DNA of 64,000 nucleotides from Xenorhabdus szentirmaii DSM 16338 (GTDB taxonomy: Bacteria > Pseudomonadota > Gammaproteobacteria > Enterobacterales > Enterobacteriaceae). Within the stretch, counting starts at the first letter, position 1. Every line of letters begins with the position of its first letter. Shown piece by piece: positions 48,115 through 57,697 of the stretch. Location: NCBI RefSeq assembly GCF_002632585.1, contig NZ_NIBV01000002.1, positions 285,013-349,012 on the forward strand. The letters are read 5' to 3'. Both the position numbers and the translations under genes were made by a program. The notes beneath the pieces are model-generated. The model was not told the origin of the DNA. It saw only the letters and a list, made by a program, of their open reading frames with translations, and made no database searches.

Positions 48115-50829
48115 ATGAAAACCGTTAAATTCTGTACCTTGGCAGCCTTCATCACGGCAGTTGGATTTATGGGAAGTACTCATGCAGAAATGTCATCCGC
48201 AGCACCATTACAGATGTCATCGCAACAAGTCGTGGATTCATTGAGCCAGTTAAAGGTCAATTTCAGAGTCCTTGATAATCAGGCAGGTGCACATGGTACT
48301 GATTGCGCCATTTTAGGTGCAGACTCAGCGGCTTGTAATCGGGTTATTATTACGCTGAGTAATGGTGATCAGGCCATTGTTTCTTCTGATTGGGAAATTT
48401 ATTTTCACAGTATCCGTCAAATCCTGAAACTCGAACATGATCAATACAAAATCACGCATGTTACCGGTGACTTGCATAAATTAACCCCTACCGAGAAATT
48501 CAAGGGAATCAAAGCCAACGAAAAGGTTATCCTGCCCATTATTGGGGAGTATTGGCAAATTTATGAGACAGATTTTATGCCGCGCTGGTATGCGGCGTCC
48601 GGCAATGCAATCCCGAAGATACTGAACAATACAGGTACCGAAGATATCAGCCAATTCTTATCCGAGCTGAATGGCGATCTATGGAAGCGCATAACAGCTG
48701 ATAACAATGTATTGATGACACCTGAAAATCGTTTTGTAAAAAATCAACAGGTGACAGAAATTGCCCGGGATCAATTACGTGGGCAAATTATTCCCACACC
48801 CAAAGAATTAACGGTTCATTCACAGGATGTGGATTTATCCCGTGGGGTAAAACTGGAATTGGGGGGATTGAGTGAAGCTTCAATTAAGCTCATCAGGGCA
48901 CGTTTTACTGATCAAAACATCCCATTAACGGATAGTGGATATCAGATTGCGACGCAAATCAATGCCAATAAATTCACGGGGCAGTGGCGGGTAAACGGTG
49001 CGTATTCATTGGATATTACTACCAAGGGAGCACAAATTATCGCATTTGATCAATCCGGTGTATTTTATGGATTGCAATCCCTGCTGGCTTTATTGCCGGC
49101 TGATGGCATGCCCAAAATTGCGACATTAACTGCAAAAGATGCCCCAAGGTTTGAATATCGGGGAGTATTTCTTGATGTGGGACGTAATTTTCACAGCAAA
49201 GAAGCCGTGTTGCGTTTGCTTGATCAAATGTCCAATTATAAATTGAATAAATTTCACTTCCATTTGAGTGACGATGAAGGCTGGCGCCTGGAAATTCCCG
49301 GCTTACCGGAATTGACTGAAATCGGGAGTCAGCGCTGCCATGACCTGAGTGAAACACGGTGTTTATTGCCACAGTTAGGCTCAGGGCCATATCACAATAA
49401 CATGGGCAGTGGTTATTTCAGCCGTCAGGATTACATTGATATCTTGCATTATGCCAAAGCCCGCCAGATAGAGGTGATCCCTGAAATTGATATACCCGCT
49501 CATGCTCGTGCTGCGGTGGTATCCATGGAAGCGCGTTATAACAATCTTATGGCGCAAGGAAAAAAGGAAGAAGCCGGCGAATACCGTTTGCTTGATCCGA
49601 CTGATACCTCAAATACAACATCAGTGCAGTTTTACGATCGCCACAGTTACCTTAACCCCTGTATAGACTCTTCCAGACGATTTATTGATAAAGTCATCGG
49701 TGAGGTTGTTGCCATGCACAAAGAAGCGAAAATGCCGTTGAATACATGGCATTTTGGCGGAGATGAGGCGAAAAATATCCGTTTGGGAGCAGGCTATCAG
49801 GACAAAGATGGGCCAATTGTGCCGGATAAGGGGATCATCAATCAAAAAATTGAAGACAAGCCATGGGCTAAATCTCAAGCCTGTCAGAAGATGATAACGC
49901 AGGGCGTGATTAAAGATGTTGATGAGCTTGCCAGCTACTTTGCCATTGAAGTCAGTAAAATTGTTGATTCACACGGCATAGAGACAATGCAGGCATGGCA
50001 GGATGGGTTGAAACATGCCAAGTCAGCAAAAGACTTTGCCACTAAACATGTTGCGGTGAATTTCTGGGATACCCTTTATTGGGGAGGGTATGAATCTGTG
50101 AACGATTGGGCCAATAAAGGTTACCGGGTCGTCGTTTCCAGTCCGGATTATATCTATCTTGATATGCCGTATGAAGTTAATCCAAAAGAGCGGGGCTATT
50201 ATTGGGCAACCCGATTTAATGATGAAGCGAAAATCTTCAGTTTCGCCCCGAATAATATGCCCCAAAATGCCGAAACCTCCGTTGATCGCGATGGAAATTA
50301 CTTCAATACCCACAGCAATAAGCATTGGCCGGGAGCTTATGGGATTTCAGGGCAATCATGGAGTGAGACGGTACGCACGGATGAACAGATGGAATATATG
50401 ATTTACCCTCGTTTACTGCCTTTGGCTGAACGTGCATGGCATCAGGCGAGCTGGGAGCTGAATTACCAGCAGGGCAGGGAATATAAAGGTGGAATAACGC
50501 ATTATGTTGATATGAATGTACTTAATCGTGATTGGGAGCGCTTTGCCAATCTGATCGGGCAATATGAATTGGCTAAACTGGATAAAGCCAACATTTCATA
50601 CCGTCTTCCCGTGCCGGGGGGCAGAGTGGTTGAGGGAATGTTTGAGGCCAATATTGCCTTGCCCGGTGTTGCTATCCAATATTCATTGGATGAGGGTAAA
50701 ACATGGCAAGTTTATAATGATCGGCTAAGACCTCACGTCAGTAAAAATGCAAGCGGTGGAAGTGTAAAAATACGGTCTGTCAGCAGTGATGGTAAGCGTT
50801 TTAGTCGAATAGAAGAAGTGAAATTCTAA
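48115..50829 (+). CDS. chb: Chitobiase (beta-N-acetylhexosaminidase, GH20)
   Basis: 904-residue secreted enzyme that cleaves chitobiose and short chitin oligomers to GlcNAc. A signal peptide ends about residue 24 (GSTHA); there is no lipobox. The N-terminal carbohydrate-binding-like domain is followed by the GH20 TIM barrel, with RGVFLDVGRNFHSKEAVLRLLDQMS, KFHFHLSDDEGWRLEIPGLPEL and the catalytic pair D550-E551 in WHFGGDEAKN. A C-terminal beta-sandwich follows. It resembles Serratia chitobiase (about 885). In E. coli the chitoporin gene chiP occupies this place next to glnS. Product GlcNAc feeds NagE. Confidence 0.93.
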   Translation: MKTVKFCTLAAFITAVGFMGSTHAEMSSAAPLQMSSQQVVDSLSQLKVNFRVLDNQAGAHGTDCAILGADSAACNRVIITLSNGDQAIVSSDWEIYFHSIRQILKLEHDQYKITHVTGDLHKLTPTEKFKGIKANEKVILPIIGEYWQIYETDFMPRWYAASGNAIPKILNNTGTEDISQFLSELNGDLWKRITADNNVLMTPENRFVKNQQVTEIARDQLRGQIIPTPKELTVHSQDVDLSRGVKLELGGLSEASIKLIRARFTDQNIPLTDSGYQIATQINANKFTGQWRVNGAYSLDITTKGAQIIAFDQSGVFYGLQSLLALLPADGMPKIATLTAKDAPRFEYRGVFLDVGRNFHSKEAVLRLLDQMSNYKLNKFHFHLSDDEGWRLEIPGLPELTEIGSQRCHDLSETRCLLPQLGSGPYHNNMGSGYFSRQDYIDILHYAKARQIEVIPEIDIPAHARAAVVSMEARYNNLMAQGKKEEAGEYRLLDPTDTSNTTSVQFYDRHSYLNPCIDSSRRFIDKVIGEVVAMHKEAKMPLNTWHFGGDEAKNIRLGAGYQDKDGPIVPDKGIINQKIEDKPWAKSQACQKMITQGVIKDVDELASYFAIEVSKIVDSHGIETMQAWQDGLKHAKSAKDFATKHVAVNFWDTLYWGGYESVNDWANKGYRVVVSSPDYIYLDMPYEVNPKERGYYWATRFNDEAKIFSFAPNNMPQNAETSVDRDGNYFNTHSNKHWPGAYGISGQSWSETVRTDEQMEYMIYPRLLPLAERAWHQASWELNYQQGREYKGGITHYVDMNVLNRDWERFANLIGQYELAKLDKANISYRLPVPGGRVVEGMFEANIALPGVAIQYSLDEGKTWQVYNDRLRPHVSKNASGGSVKIRSVSSDGKRFSRIEEVKF

Positions 50830-50846
50830 CGGTGATAATTAAATGA

Positions 50847-50875
50847 ACTGCCGATTAGATGAGCTAATCGGCAGT
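50847..50875. terminator. Bidirectional hairpin between chb and fur
   Basis: A perfect 12-bp stem actgccgattag / ctaatcggcagt with a 5-base loop lies 18 bases after the chb stop, between two converging genes. The tails (AGTTAAATTAAG on plus) are only moderately U-rich. Confidence 0.8.
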
Positions 50876-50941
50876 AGTTAAATTAAGTCAATTCGAAGAT
50901 AAGAGAAAAATAACGTTAACTATCTCTTACCATACCTGTTT

Positions 50942-51391
50942 TCATGAATGCTCATCATGAAGTGAGTTATCTTCGCGGCAGTCACCTGAAGCGCAATGAC
51001 CATATAAATAAAGGCTATGGTTTGAAAGCTTAATCCCATAGCGTTTAGCGATATCTCTCTGGCGCTCTTCAATGAAATCATCACTGAATTCAATAACTTT
51101 ACCGCAGTCGAGACAAATCAGATGGTCATGGTGGTGCTGCTGAGTGAGTTCAAAAACCGATTTACCGCCTTCAAAATTATGGCGAGTGACAATGCCGGCA
51201 TCATCGAACTGGTTCAGTACGCGATAAACAGTGGCGAGGCCAATCTCTTCACCGATATCAATCAGCTTCTTGTAGAGATCCTCCGCACTGACATGATGGC
51301 ATTCTGGGTCCTGTAGCACTTCCAAAATTTTCAAGCGCGGAAGTGTTACTTTAAGTCCAGCATTTTTCAATGCTTTATTGTTGTCGGTCAT
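50942..51391 (-). CDS. fur: Ferric uptake regulator Fur
   Basis: 149-residue iron-sensing repressor. The N-terminal winged helix contains LPRLKILEVLQ and GLATVYRVLNQFDDAGIVTRHNF; metal ligands lie in HHHDHLICLDCGKVIEF and the C-terminal GHCASGDC. It is the presumed repressor of the iuc/fhu locus at 8.9 kb. A -10 TATAAT at 51484-51479 and a poor -35 TTTTCA (51507-51502) are conserved in position with E. coli fur. fldA lies upstream in the same direction. Confidence 0.97.
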   Translation of the reverse strand: MTDNNKALKNAGLKVTLPRLKILEVLQDPECHHVSAEDLYKKLIDIGEEIGLATVYRVLNQFDDAGIVTRHNFEGGKSVFELTQQHHHDHLICLDCGKVIEFSDDFIEERQRDIAKRYGIKLSNHSLYLYGHCASGDCREDNSLHDEHS

Positions 51392-51471
51392 GCGGATTCA
51401 GTCCTGTAACTTGGGTTGAGTGAACTTATGATACTTGGGGGTATCGTGAGGGAATCATAGTTCTGTTTCAC
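51388..51471 (-). CDS. uof: Candidate leader ORF uof, overlapping the fur start
   Basis: A 27-residue frame starting at GTG (51471) ends NPSYRTESA, and its TGA overlaps the fur ATG (GCATGA). An in-frame ATG at 51489 would give 33 residues but lies upstream of the fur -10. E. coli has a short ORF (uof) coupled to fur in the same way, through which RyhB acts; its C-terminal end, as I recall it, is similar (SNRTDSA). The ribosome site is weak. Position and overlap are the main support. Confidence 0.5.
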   Translation of the reverse strand: MKQNYDSLTIPPSIISSLNPSYRTESA

Positions 51472-51689
51472 GTTGTTGATTATAGGCATGGATATCCAAA
51501 ATGAAAACCATGCCAATCCCGATATCATGACACATTATGCAAGAATATACTCAATAGATCTCAAATTGTGATGTGTTGACAAAAAATTGAGCACGGGTGC
51601 CCAAGGTATAAAGGGAAACAAACTTAGCCAACAAAACAGCAAATTGAAAAATGGAGATGACTATCTTGCATTGAAGGGAAGCAATGTCC

Positions 51690-52223
51690 TTATGCGTCCA
51701 AAATTTCAGACAGGCTCATTTCAGCCGTGATCTGCTGTACCCAAGTATCAACTCTTTCATCGGTCAATTCGGGTTGACGATCTTCATCAATGGCCAGACC
51801 AATAAAGTGGTTATCGTCGGCCATCCCCTTAGAGGCTTCAAAATGATATCCTTCGGTTGGCCAGTGACCGACGATAATCGCGCCATGAGGTTCAATAATA
51901 TCGCGAATGGTGCCCATGGCATCACAGAAGTACTCTGCGTAATCTTCTTGATCGCCACAACCGAACAGAGCAACCAGTTTCCCTTCAAAATTAACTTCTT
52001 CCAGTGTCGGGAAAAAATCATCCCAATCACACTGCGCTTCGCCGTAATACCAGGTTGGAATGCCAAGCAGCAGAATATCGAAGGCTTCAATGTCTTCCTT
52101 GCTGCTTTTGGCAATATCGTGGACTTCAGCAACATCAGCACCGCCCAATTTTTCCTGGATCATCTTGGCGATGTTTTCTGTGTTGCCGGTATCGCTGCCA
52201 AAGAATATACCTATTATTGCCAT
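51690..52223 (-). CDS. fldA: Flavodoxin FldA
   Basis: 177-residue FMN electron carrier. The phosphate-binding loop GSDTGNTENIAKMI is N-terminal; later loops include IPTWYYGEAQCDWDDF and LFGCGDQEDYAEYFCDA. It feeds electrons to enzymes such as IspG/IspH, BioB and MetH in E. coli. Lies between ybfE and fur; the 216-base gap to uof holds no other gene. Confidence 0.96.
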   Translation of the reverse strand: MAIIGIFFGSDTGNTENIAKMIQEKLGGADVAEVHDIAKSSKEDIEAFDILLLGIPTWYYGEAQCDWDDFFPTLEEVNFEGKLVALFGCGDQEDYAEYFCDAMGTIRDIIEPHGAIIVGHWPTEGYHFEASKGMADDNHFIGLAIDEDRQPELTDERVDTWVQQITAEMSLSEILDA

Positions 52224-52397
52224 AAAATGGGTTAACCTCTTGTTTTATATGTGTACAAAATCCATACACATCACGCTGAAATCAGCTAGAAAAATGTCAG
52301 ATTTAATAAAATGAAAAGCGTTATTTTGACCAAACATTGATGACAAATCTGTCAAATTTGTGTGGTGATGACGTTTCATTGCTGTTGTATAAAGCCG

Positions 52398-52688
52398 TTA
52401 ATCGGCAAGGTGATTTTGCTCTGCCAGTTGGGCCAGCAGCATTTGTTCAATCAGCTCACTGCGACTGATATTGCGCTGCTTTGCCAGGAGATTCAGTGCA
52501 TCGACGGCCTCTTCGTTGAGCTTAAGTTCTACTCGACGCAGTCCTTTAACTTTATCTCGTCGCAACTGGTTGCGTTTATTTATCCTAAGCTGCTCATCTC
52601 TGGACAGCGGGTTTGTTTTCGGTCGCCCAGGCCGGCGTTCATCTGCGAACAAATCCAGAGTGGTGCGATCAGTTTGTTCTTTTGCCAT
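52398..52688 (-). CDS. ybfE: YbfE, ribbon-helix-helix-type protein
   Basis: 96-residue basic protein starting at 52688 (MAKEQTDRTTLDLFADERRPGRPKTNPLSRDEQLR), nearly the same as E. coli YbfE (97). The C-terminal half resembles an RHH DNA-binding fold (VELKLNEEAVDALNLLAKQRNISRSELIEQML). In E. coli it is LexA-regulated; I see no clear CTGT-N8-ACAG box upstream here. The longer frame upstream is not used. Confidence 0.92.
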   Translation of the reverse strand: MAKEQTDRTTLDLFADERRPGRPKTNPLSRDEQLRINKRNQLRRDKVKGLRRVELKLNEEAVDALNLLAKQRNISRSELIEQMLLAQLAEQNHLAD

Positions 52689-52755
52689 AAATTCAATGTA
52701 AAGGGCGCATACCAACAATATAGCGGGCAATAATACCTTAGCTGGGCGAGAGTCG

Positions 52756-53385
52756 CTACTGCTTGATGGGGGAGATTGTTGGAATCGGCATGGGTGGCGT
52801 AAACACTTTTCGTATCATACAGGTAAGAAAACCAAAATCATCAACCCATTTAAAATCAGTACCCAGCCCTTTTCTGCCGATTGAGCCATCAATGGTTGTC
52901 AATAACCAAAATGTGGCCTGCTCGGCATTTATCTGCTTGTCGATTTCTCCGTTTTCAATCCCTTTATGGATTAATGACGTTAAATGATGCCTGATTTTCT
53001 TATCACTCCTGACAAGAATGTCATTAACCGCAGGATTGCGGCTGGCTTCAGCAATAATTTCAATGCCAAGACGTGCATAATCAGGATCATTATAGAGATG
53101 AAGCAATGCAGTGATTATTTTTTCTATGGTTGTAATGGTGGAGCTTTCATCATCCGCACAGGCGGAAAAAATCTTGTCATAGTCATGGCTTTCTTCTTCT
53201 GCAATAGCTTCAATGATGGCATTTTTAGTGGGGTAATAATGAAACAGATTACCGGGGCTCATGCCGGCTGCCTTACAAATTTCAGCCGTCGACGTTGCAT
53301 GAAACCCCTTTTCGATAAAACAGGAGATGGCGGCATCAAGAATATGCTTGCGTTTGGCCTTCTGTTTTTCCGTCAGTTTTTTCAC
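52756..53385 (-). CDS. TetR-family regulator of the RND operon
   Basis: 209 residues. The N-terminal HTH is KRKHILDAAISCFIEKGFHATSTAEICKAAGMSPGNLFHYYPTKNAI (about residues 10-57 in total). It is the third gene of the efflux operon, 19 bases after the permease. The probable operator is the nested palindrome upstream of the adaptor gene at 57673-57697. The drug or lipid it senses is unknown. Confidence 0.85.
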   Translation of the reverse strand: MKKLTEKQKAKRKHILDAAISCFIEKGFHATSTAEICKAAGMSPGNLFHYYPTKNAIIEAIAEEESHDYDKIFSACADDESSTITTIEKIITALLHLYNDPDYARLGIEIIAEASRNPAVNDILVRSDKKIRHHLTSLIHKGIENGEIDKQINAEQATFWLLTTIDGSIGRKGLGTDFKWVDDFGFLTCMIRKVFTPPMPIPTISPIKQ

Positions 53386-53404
53386 TGAGTGTGTCCTCTT
53401 TTTG

Positions 53405-56400
53405 TCAGCGATAATCGAGATCGTCTTTTGTTACCGATGACAACTTTTTGAGATAGGGCATAAGACAATTTTTCAAATCATCCATGTAACTATAAACAAC
53501 AGGTACAAATAATAAACTCAATAATGTTGAACTTAATAAGCCGCCAATAACTGCAATTGCCATTGGCGCCCGAAAACTGGCTTCTGCCCCGCTGGTGAGG
53601 ACCAGCGGGATCATGCCGGCAATCATGGCGATTGTTGTCATAATAATCGGTCTGACACGCTCTCTGCCCGCCTGAATAATGGCGTCATGCCGTGACATAC
53701 CGGAGCGCGCTCTTTCGAGGATAAATTCAACTAATAAGATAGAGTTCTTGGTGACAATGCCCATCAGCATTAATAGGCCAATGATAACGGGCATGTCAAT
53801 CGCGGCATTGTAGAGAAGCAAAGCGATGATCGCACCTCCAATGGCAAAGGGCAGGGCAATTAAAATGGTCAGTGGTTGCAAAAAGTCCTTGAACAGGATG
53901 ATCAGAATGGCAAGCACCATCAAAACACTGAGAAGCATGGTGGAGGAAAAACGCTCAAACATTTCATCCATGTATTCCACATCACCATAGACAATTCTTG
54001 TCACTTCCGGTGGCAAATTCGTCAGTGAGGGCAACTCATTGATGCGTTCTAATGCAGTCCCGATTTCAATGCCATGGAGATCCGCCTCAATAACGGCCTT
54101 GCGTTGCCTGGAAATACGCTCGATTTTGTCCGGACCAGAAGCAAAAGAGATATCAGCGACAGATTTGATAGGCACATTGATGCCGGAAGTACTGTTCACG
54201 TAGAGGTTATTCAAGACGGTCAGGTTATCTCTGTCCTCTTTAGACAATAAGACACGAATGGGAATTTGCCTGTCCGGTAAATTAAATTTAGAGACATTGG
54301 CATCCCCCGCGCCAATGGTTGCTATTCTGATGACTGAACCAATGTTGTCAGTGGTGACACCGGCTCTGGCAGCTTCGGCAATATTGGGGGTGATAATGAC
54401 TTCACGCCGTGGCAAGGGCTGTAAGATCTGGATGTTTGCCAGACCATTAATCCCCATCATTTCCCGGCGTAGTTGACTTACCGTCTGAGAGAGTATTTCA
54501 GGATTATCACTGGCCAACACAATTGATACATCTCTGCTACCTTCATTATTGCCTACATTATACCGGATATCCGGGATTTCATTTAATATCGGGGTCAATG
54601 ATTGTTCAAACTCCCTTTGTGACAATCGACGTTCATTGACGGGAACTAAATTAATCATAATAGTGCTTTTATTTTGGCTGGTTTCGCCGGATGAATCATC
54701 TGCACCGGCAATGGAAAAAATATCGACAATTTCAGGGCGGTTTTTCAACTTCTCAATAATTCGTTGCAAAATTTCATCACTTTGCGCAGCCTGTGTTCCC
54801 GGTGGCGCTTCCACTTCGATGTTGGCAATACTGACATCGGATTTAGGCAAGAAACTGGATGGCAATAAATCAACCAGAATCAATGATCCCAAAAGAAATA
54901 CAGCGGCAAGCGCTAATGCAGTCTTGCGGAATTTTAATGTTTTATCCAAGACAGAAAGATATTTTTTGATCCATTCAGGGGGTTCAGTTTCTTCTGCTTT
55001 GTTCTCTTTTTCAGCCGACTGTGCCTCAGATGATAGTTTGGGTGATGATTTTCTGGGTAGCAGCAGGTAAGCGGACATCAGGGGCGTGACCAGTCTGGCA
55101 ACCAGTAACGAAGATAATACGGCTGTGGATACCGTAATGCCGAACGGAACAAAATATTTGCCGACGAATCCACCGACAAAACTGACAGGCAAGAAAACAG
55201 CAACAATCGTCACCGTAATTGCGATAATGGCAAACCCAATGGCATTTGATGCTTTAATCGCAGCAATGTAAGGCCTTTCACCCCGTTCAATATATTTTTC
55301 GATATTCTCGATTTCGACGATGGCATCATCCACCAAAATGCCAATCACCAAAGTTAGCGCCAGCAGCGTAATGCTATTTAATGTGTGATCAAATAAATGC
55401 AGGACAATAAATGTTGGCAGTATAGATAATGGTAAAGCGACGGCGGCAATCAGCGTCGCCCGCCAGTTTTTCAGGAAGAAAAACACCACAATGACCGTTA
55501 ATGCCGCCCCTTCTATCAATGTTTGCATGGTCAGGTTAAAACCTGATACGGTATATTTTACGTTTGATGTCACCAGCTTGATATTGATATCCGGATTATG
55601 CTGACCAATATTGTTCAATTCTTGTGTAACACCTTTTTCTACTACGGTATCACTGGAGCCTTTTGCACGGTATACCGCGAAACCAACAACCTGTTCGCCA
55701 TTTAAACGGGCAATCGTGATTGTCTCTTTATGGGAATCACTGATAGTTGCAATATCACCCAAGGTGACCCAATCATTTTTATCCAAGGGCAGTTTTAATT
55801 GACGCAGATAATCCACTTCATTCTTCGAACCTAATATGCGGATAGTGTGATTTTGCCCGGCAAAAGTCATATTTCCGCCAGGAATATTGACGTTATTCTG
55901 AAGCAATAAATGGTTAATATCGGTAATGCTGAGTTTCAATGCCGCCATTTTTACGGGATCAGGTTCAACCAAAATTTCCCGGCTTGTACCGCCCAGGCGG
56001 GTTATCTTCTGAACGCCTGTAACCGTTAGCAATTTTTTGCTTAAGGTATCATCCACAAACCACGATAACTCGGTCAGGCTTTTATTTTTTGACTGGACGG
56101 TATAATTCAGAATTGCGCCGCCTTCGACATCAACCCGGCTGATTAGGGGTTCTTCTATTGTTTGGGGTAATTCAGCCCGGATTTGGGTAATTTGTTCACG
56201 GATATCATTAACGGCAACGTTAGGGTCTATGTTCAGATTGAACTCAACGATTGTCATAGAGACGCCATCGCTGATGGTTGAGTTAATGTGCCTGATCCCG
56301 GGCAATCCTGAAATAGCGCGTTCTACTGGTTGGGTAACGGCATTTTCCATTTCAGAAGGAGAAGAACCATTTTGTGTGACAGTGACAGTCACAATTGGAA

Positions 56401-56530
56401 AATTAATCACAGGGTTAGCATTGATGGGTAATTGAAAGAAAGAAAATAATCCTGCGATAGTCAGAGTGAGAAAAATAACAATCGTCGGGATTGGCTTCCT
56501 GATCGCCCATTCAGATAACTGGAATTTCAT
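53405..56530 (-). CDS. RND efflux permease (HAE1/AcrB-like)
   Basis: 1041-residue inner-membrane proton/drug antiporter. The N-terminal helix is followed by PVINFPIVTVTVTQNGSSP, the proton-relay aspartates lie in IGILVDDAIVEIENIEKY (TM4), and the TM10 lysine in GIVTKNSILLVEF. Two large periplasmic loops and 12 helices are expected and seen. A Glu/Ser-rich insert (SAEKENKAEETEPPEW) lies between the two halves. It belongs to the branch with short N-terminal TISDGVSMTIVEF motif, distinct from AcrB. No outer-membrane channel is encoded here, so TolC is probably used. Confidence 0.9.
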   Translation of the reverse strand: MKFQLSEWAIRKPIPTIVIFLTLTIAGLFSFFQLPINANPVINFPIVTVTVTQNGSSPSEMENAVTQPVERAISGLPGIRHINSTISDGVSMTIVEFNLNIDPNVAVNDIREQITQIRAELPQTIEEPLISRVDVEGGAILNYTVQSKNKSLTELSWFVDDTLSKKLLTVTGVQKITRLGGTSREILVEPDPVKMAALKLSITDINHLLLQNNVNIPGGNMTFAGQNHTIRILGSKNEVDYLRQLKLPLDKNDWVTLGDIATISDSHKETITIARLNGEQVVGFAVYRAKGSSDTVVEKGVTQELNNIGQHNPDINIKLVTSNVKYTVSGFNLTMQTLIEGAALTVIVVFFFLKNWRATLIAAVALPLSILPTFIVLHLFDHTLNSITLLALTLVIGILVDDAIVEIENIEKYIERGERPYIAAIKASNAIGFAIIAITVTIVAVFLPVSFVGGFVGKYFVPFGITVSTAVLSSLLVARLVTPLMSAYLLLPRKSSPKLSSEAQSAEKENKAEETEPPEWIKKYLSVLDKTLKFRKTALALAAVFLLGSLILVDLLPSSFLPKSDVSIANIEVEAPPGTQAAQSDEILQRIIEKLKNRPEIVDIFSIAGADDSSGETSQNKSTIMINLVPVNERRLSQREFEQSLTPILNEIPDIRYNVGNNEGSRDVSIVLASDNPEILSQTVSQLRREMMGINGLANIQILQPLPRREVIITPNIAEAARAGVTTDNIGSVIRIATIGAGDANVSKFNLPDRQIPIRVLLSKEDRDNLTVLNNLYVNSTSGINVPIKSVADISFASGPDKIERISRQRKAVIEADLHGIEIGTALERINELPSLTNLPPEVTRIVYGDVEYMDEMFERFSSTMLLSVLMVLAILIILFKDFLQPLTILIALPFAIGGAIIALLLYNAAIDMPVIIGLLMLMGIVTKNSILLVEFILERARSGMSRHDAIIQAGRERVRPIIMTTIAMIAGMIPLVLTSGAEASFRAPMAIAVIGGLLSSTLLSLLFVPVVYSYMDDLKNCLMPYLKKLSSVTKDDLDYR

Positions 56531-56531
56531 C

Positions 56532-57638
56532 TTATTTTTCCTGTGATGTCATAGAAACAGTGTCCATTTCCTGTAGGAATGGCGAAGCAGAAACAATGAC
56601 TTTATCTTTTGATGATAATCCTGACTTTATTTCAATCCAGTTATCAAACACCTGTCCGGTGACAACCTGTTTTTTCTCGACAACATTATCCTTACCCACA
56701 ATAAAGACGCTCGCGGTATTTTTATCAGACATATTGGCAGCACTATAAGGAATGGCATTGATTGTTTCGGGTTTAAATTGAAATAGGGCAGAGCCGAAAT
56801 CGCCCAGCTTGATATCTTTGGGAACATTTTCAAGGGAAACCCTGATTTTTCCTATTTGAGTTATGGGATCAATTTTGGGGGAAATGTACCTCACTTTGCC
56901 GGAGATTTTCTCTCCCTCAGTCAGGGAGACAATCGTAGCAGAGCCGGGCGTTATCTGTTTTAAATGAGAAACATAGGCTTCAGCGGAAAATTCATATTGG
57001 TTATTTTCAATTAACTTAAACAAGAAGTTGGTATCAGTCATCATGCCGCTTATGGCGACACGTTCACTGATAATCCCGTCTGTTGGTGCAATGATGGTGG
57101 TTTTGGCTCGTTGCGTTTTTTCTTCGGCCAATTGTGCCTGTAACTGTCGGTATTCTGCTTTTGCGGCATTTAAGGCAGATGATGATGAATTTGCCTCCAT
57201 GATGAACTTGTCGAATTCACTGGCAGAAATGACGCCGGTAGCATTCAGCGATTTTGCTCGCTTAAGCTCAGACTGGGCCTGATTATTCATGGCCTCATTT
57301 TGTTGAATCAAAGCCCGGGCTTTCTCCAGCTCCGCTTGTGCTCTTTTGACTTTCTCATCCTGAATCGGCGTTTCCAGCGTCGCCAAAACCTGCCCCTGTT
57401 TGACATGATCGCCTTCTTCAACCAAAACACTGGTAATGACAAGCTGGGTAAGTGCAGGGGTTATCGCAATTTCATTTTTGGCAACCACAGATCCCAGAAT
57501 TTTAATAGAAGGAGCAAATGGTACTGCCTGCATCGTTGTGGTGGAAACACGCATTTGCTCCTGAGGGGGCTTGGCATGGGCATGAAAAATGAACATGGAA
57601 AAACAAAAGCCAAGAAGAAAGGGGAGATTTCTTGCCAT
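56532..57638 (-). CDS. RND efflux periplasmic adaptor (membrane fusion protein)
   Basis: 368-residue adaptor that links the permease to an outer-membrane channel. A signal peptide ends around residue 22 (FHAHA); no lipobox. The order is barrel-sandwich (VVAKNEIAITPALTQLVITSVLVEEGDHVKQGQVLATLE), alpha-hairpin (KRAQAELEKARALIQQNEAMNNQAQSELKRAKSL), lipoyl return (TIIAPTDGIISERVAISGMM) and the beta-barrel and membrane-proximal parts. One base separates it from the permease ATG. Confidence 0.9.
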   Translation of the reverse strand: MARNLPFLLGFCFSMFIFHAHAKPPQEQMRVSTTTMQAVPFAPSIKILGSVVAKNEIAITPALTQLVITSVLVEEGDHVKQGQVLATLETPIQDEKVKRAQAELEKARALIQQNEAMNNQAQSELKRAKSLNATGVISASEFDKFIMEANSSSSALNAAKAEYRQLQAQLAEEKTQRAKTTIIAPTDGIISERVAISGMMTDTNFLFKLIENNQYEFSAEAYVSHLKQITPGSATIVSLTEGEKISGKVRYISPKIDPITQIGKIRVSLENVPKDIKLGDFGSALFQFKPETINAIPYSAANMSDKNTASVFIVGKDNVVEKKQVVTGQVFDNWIEIKSGLSSKDKVIVSASPFLQEMDTVSMTSQEK

Positions 57639-57672
57639 TGATCGTCCTTACAGATGGTTACTTAAGCGAGAA

Positions 57673-57697
57673 GTCTATTTCTAGACAGATTAGTCTA
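57673..57697. promoter_or_regulatory. Nested palindromes upstream of the RND operon, putative TetR operator
   Basis: GTCTA (57673-57677), TAGAC (57682-57686) and GTCTA (57693-57697) form two overlapping inverted repeats with spacers of 4 and 6 bases, 35 bases before the adaptor ATG. This suits a TetR dimer and suggests autoregulation of the operon by its last gene. Confidence 0.6.

Noticed and set aside
51540..51689. A separate small RNA or promoter between fldA and fur (TTGACA at about 51576 with TATAAA at about 51607)
   Set aside because: Spacing of about 25 bases does not fit a sigma-70 promoter, and no terminator follows.
51684..52235. 183-codon plus-strand frame over fldA
   Set aside because: Covers the fldA gene on the other strand; no ribosome site and no family likeness.
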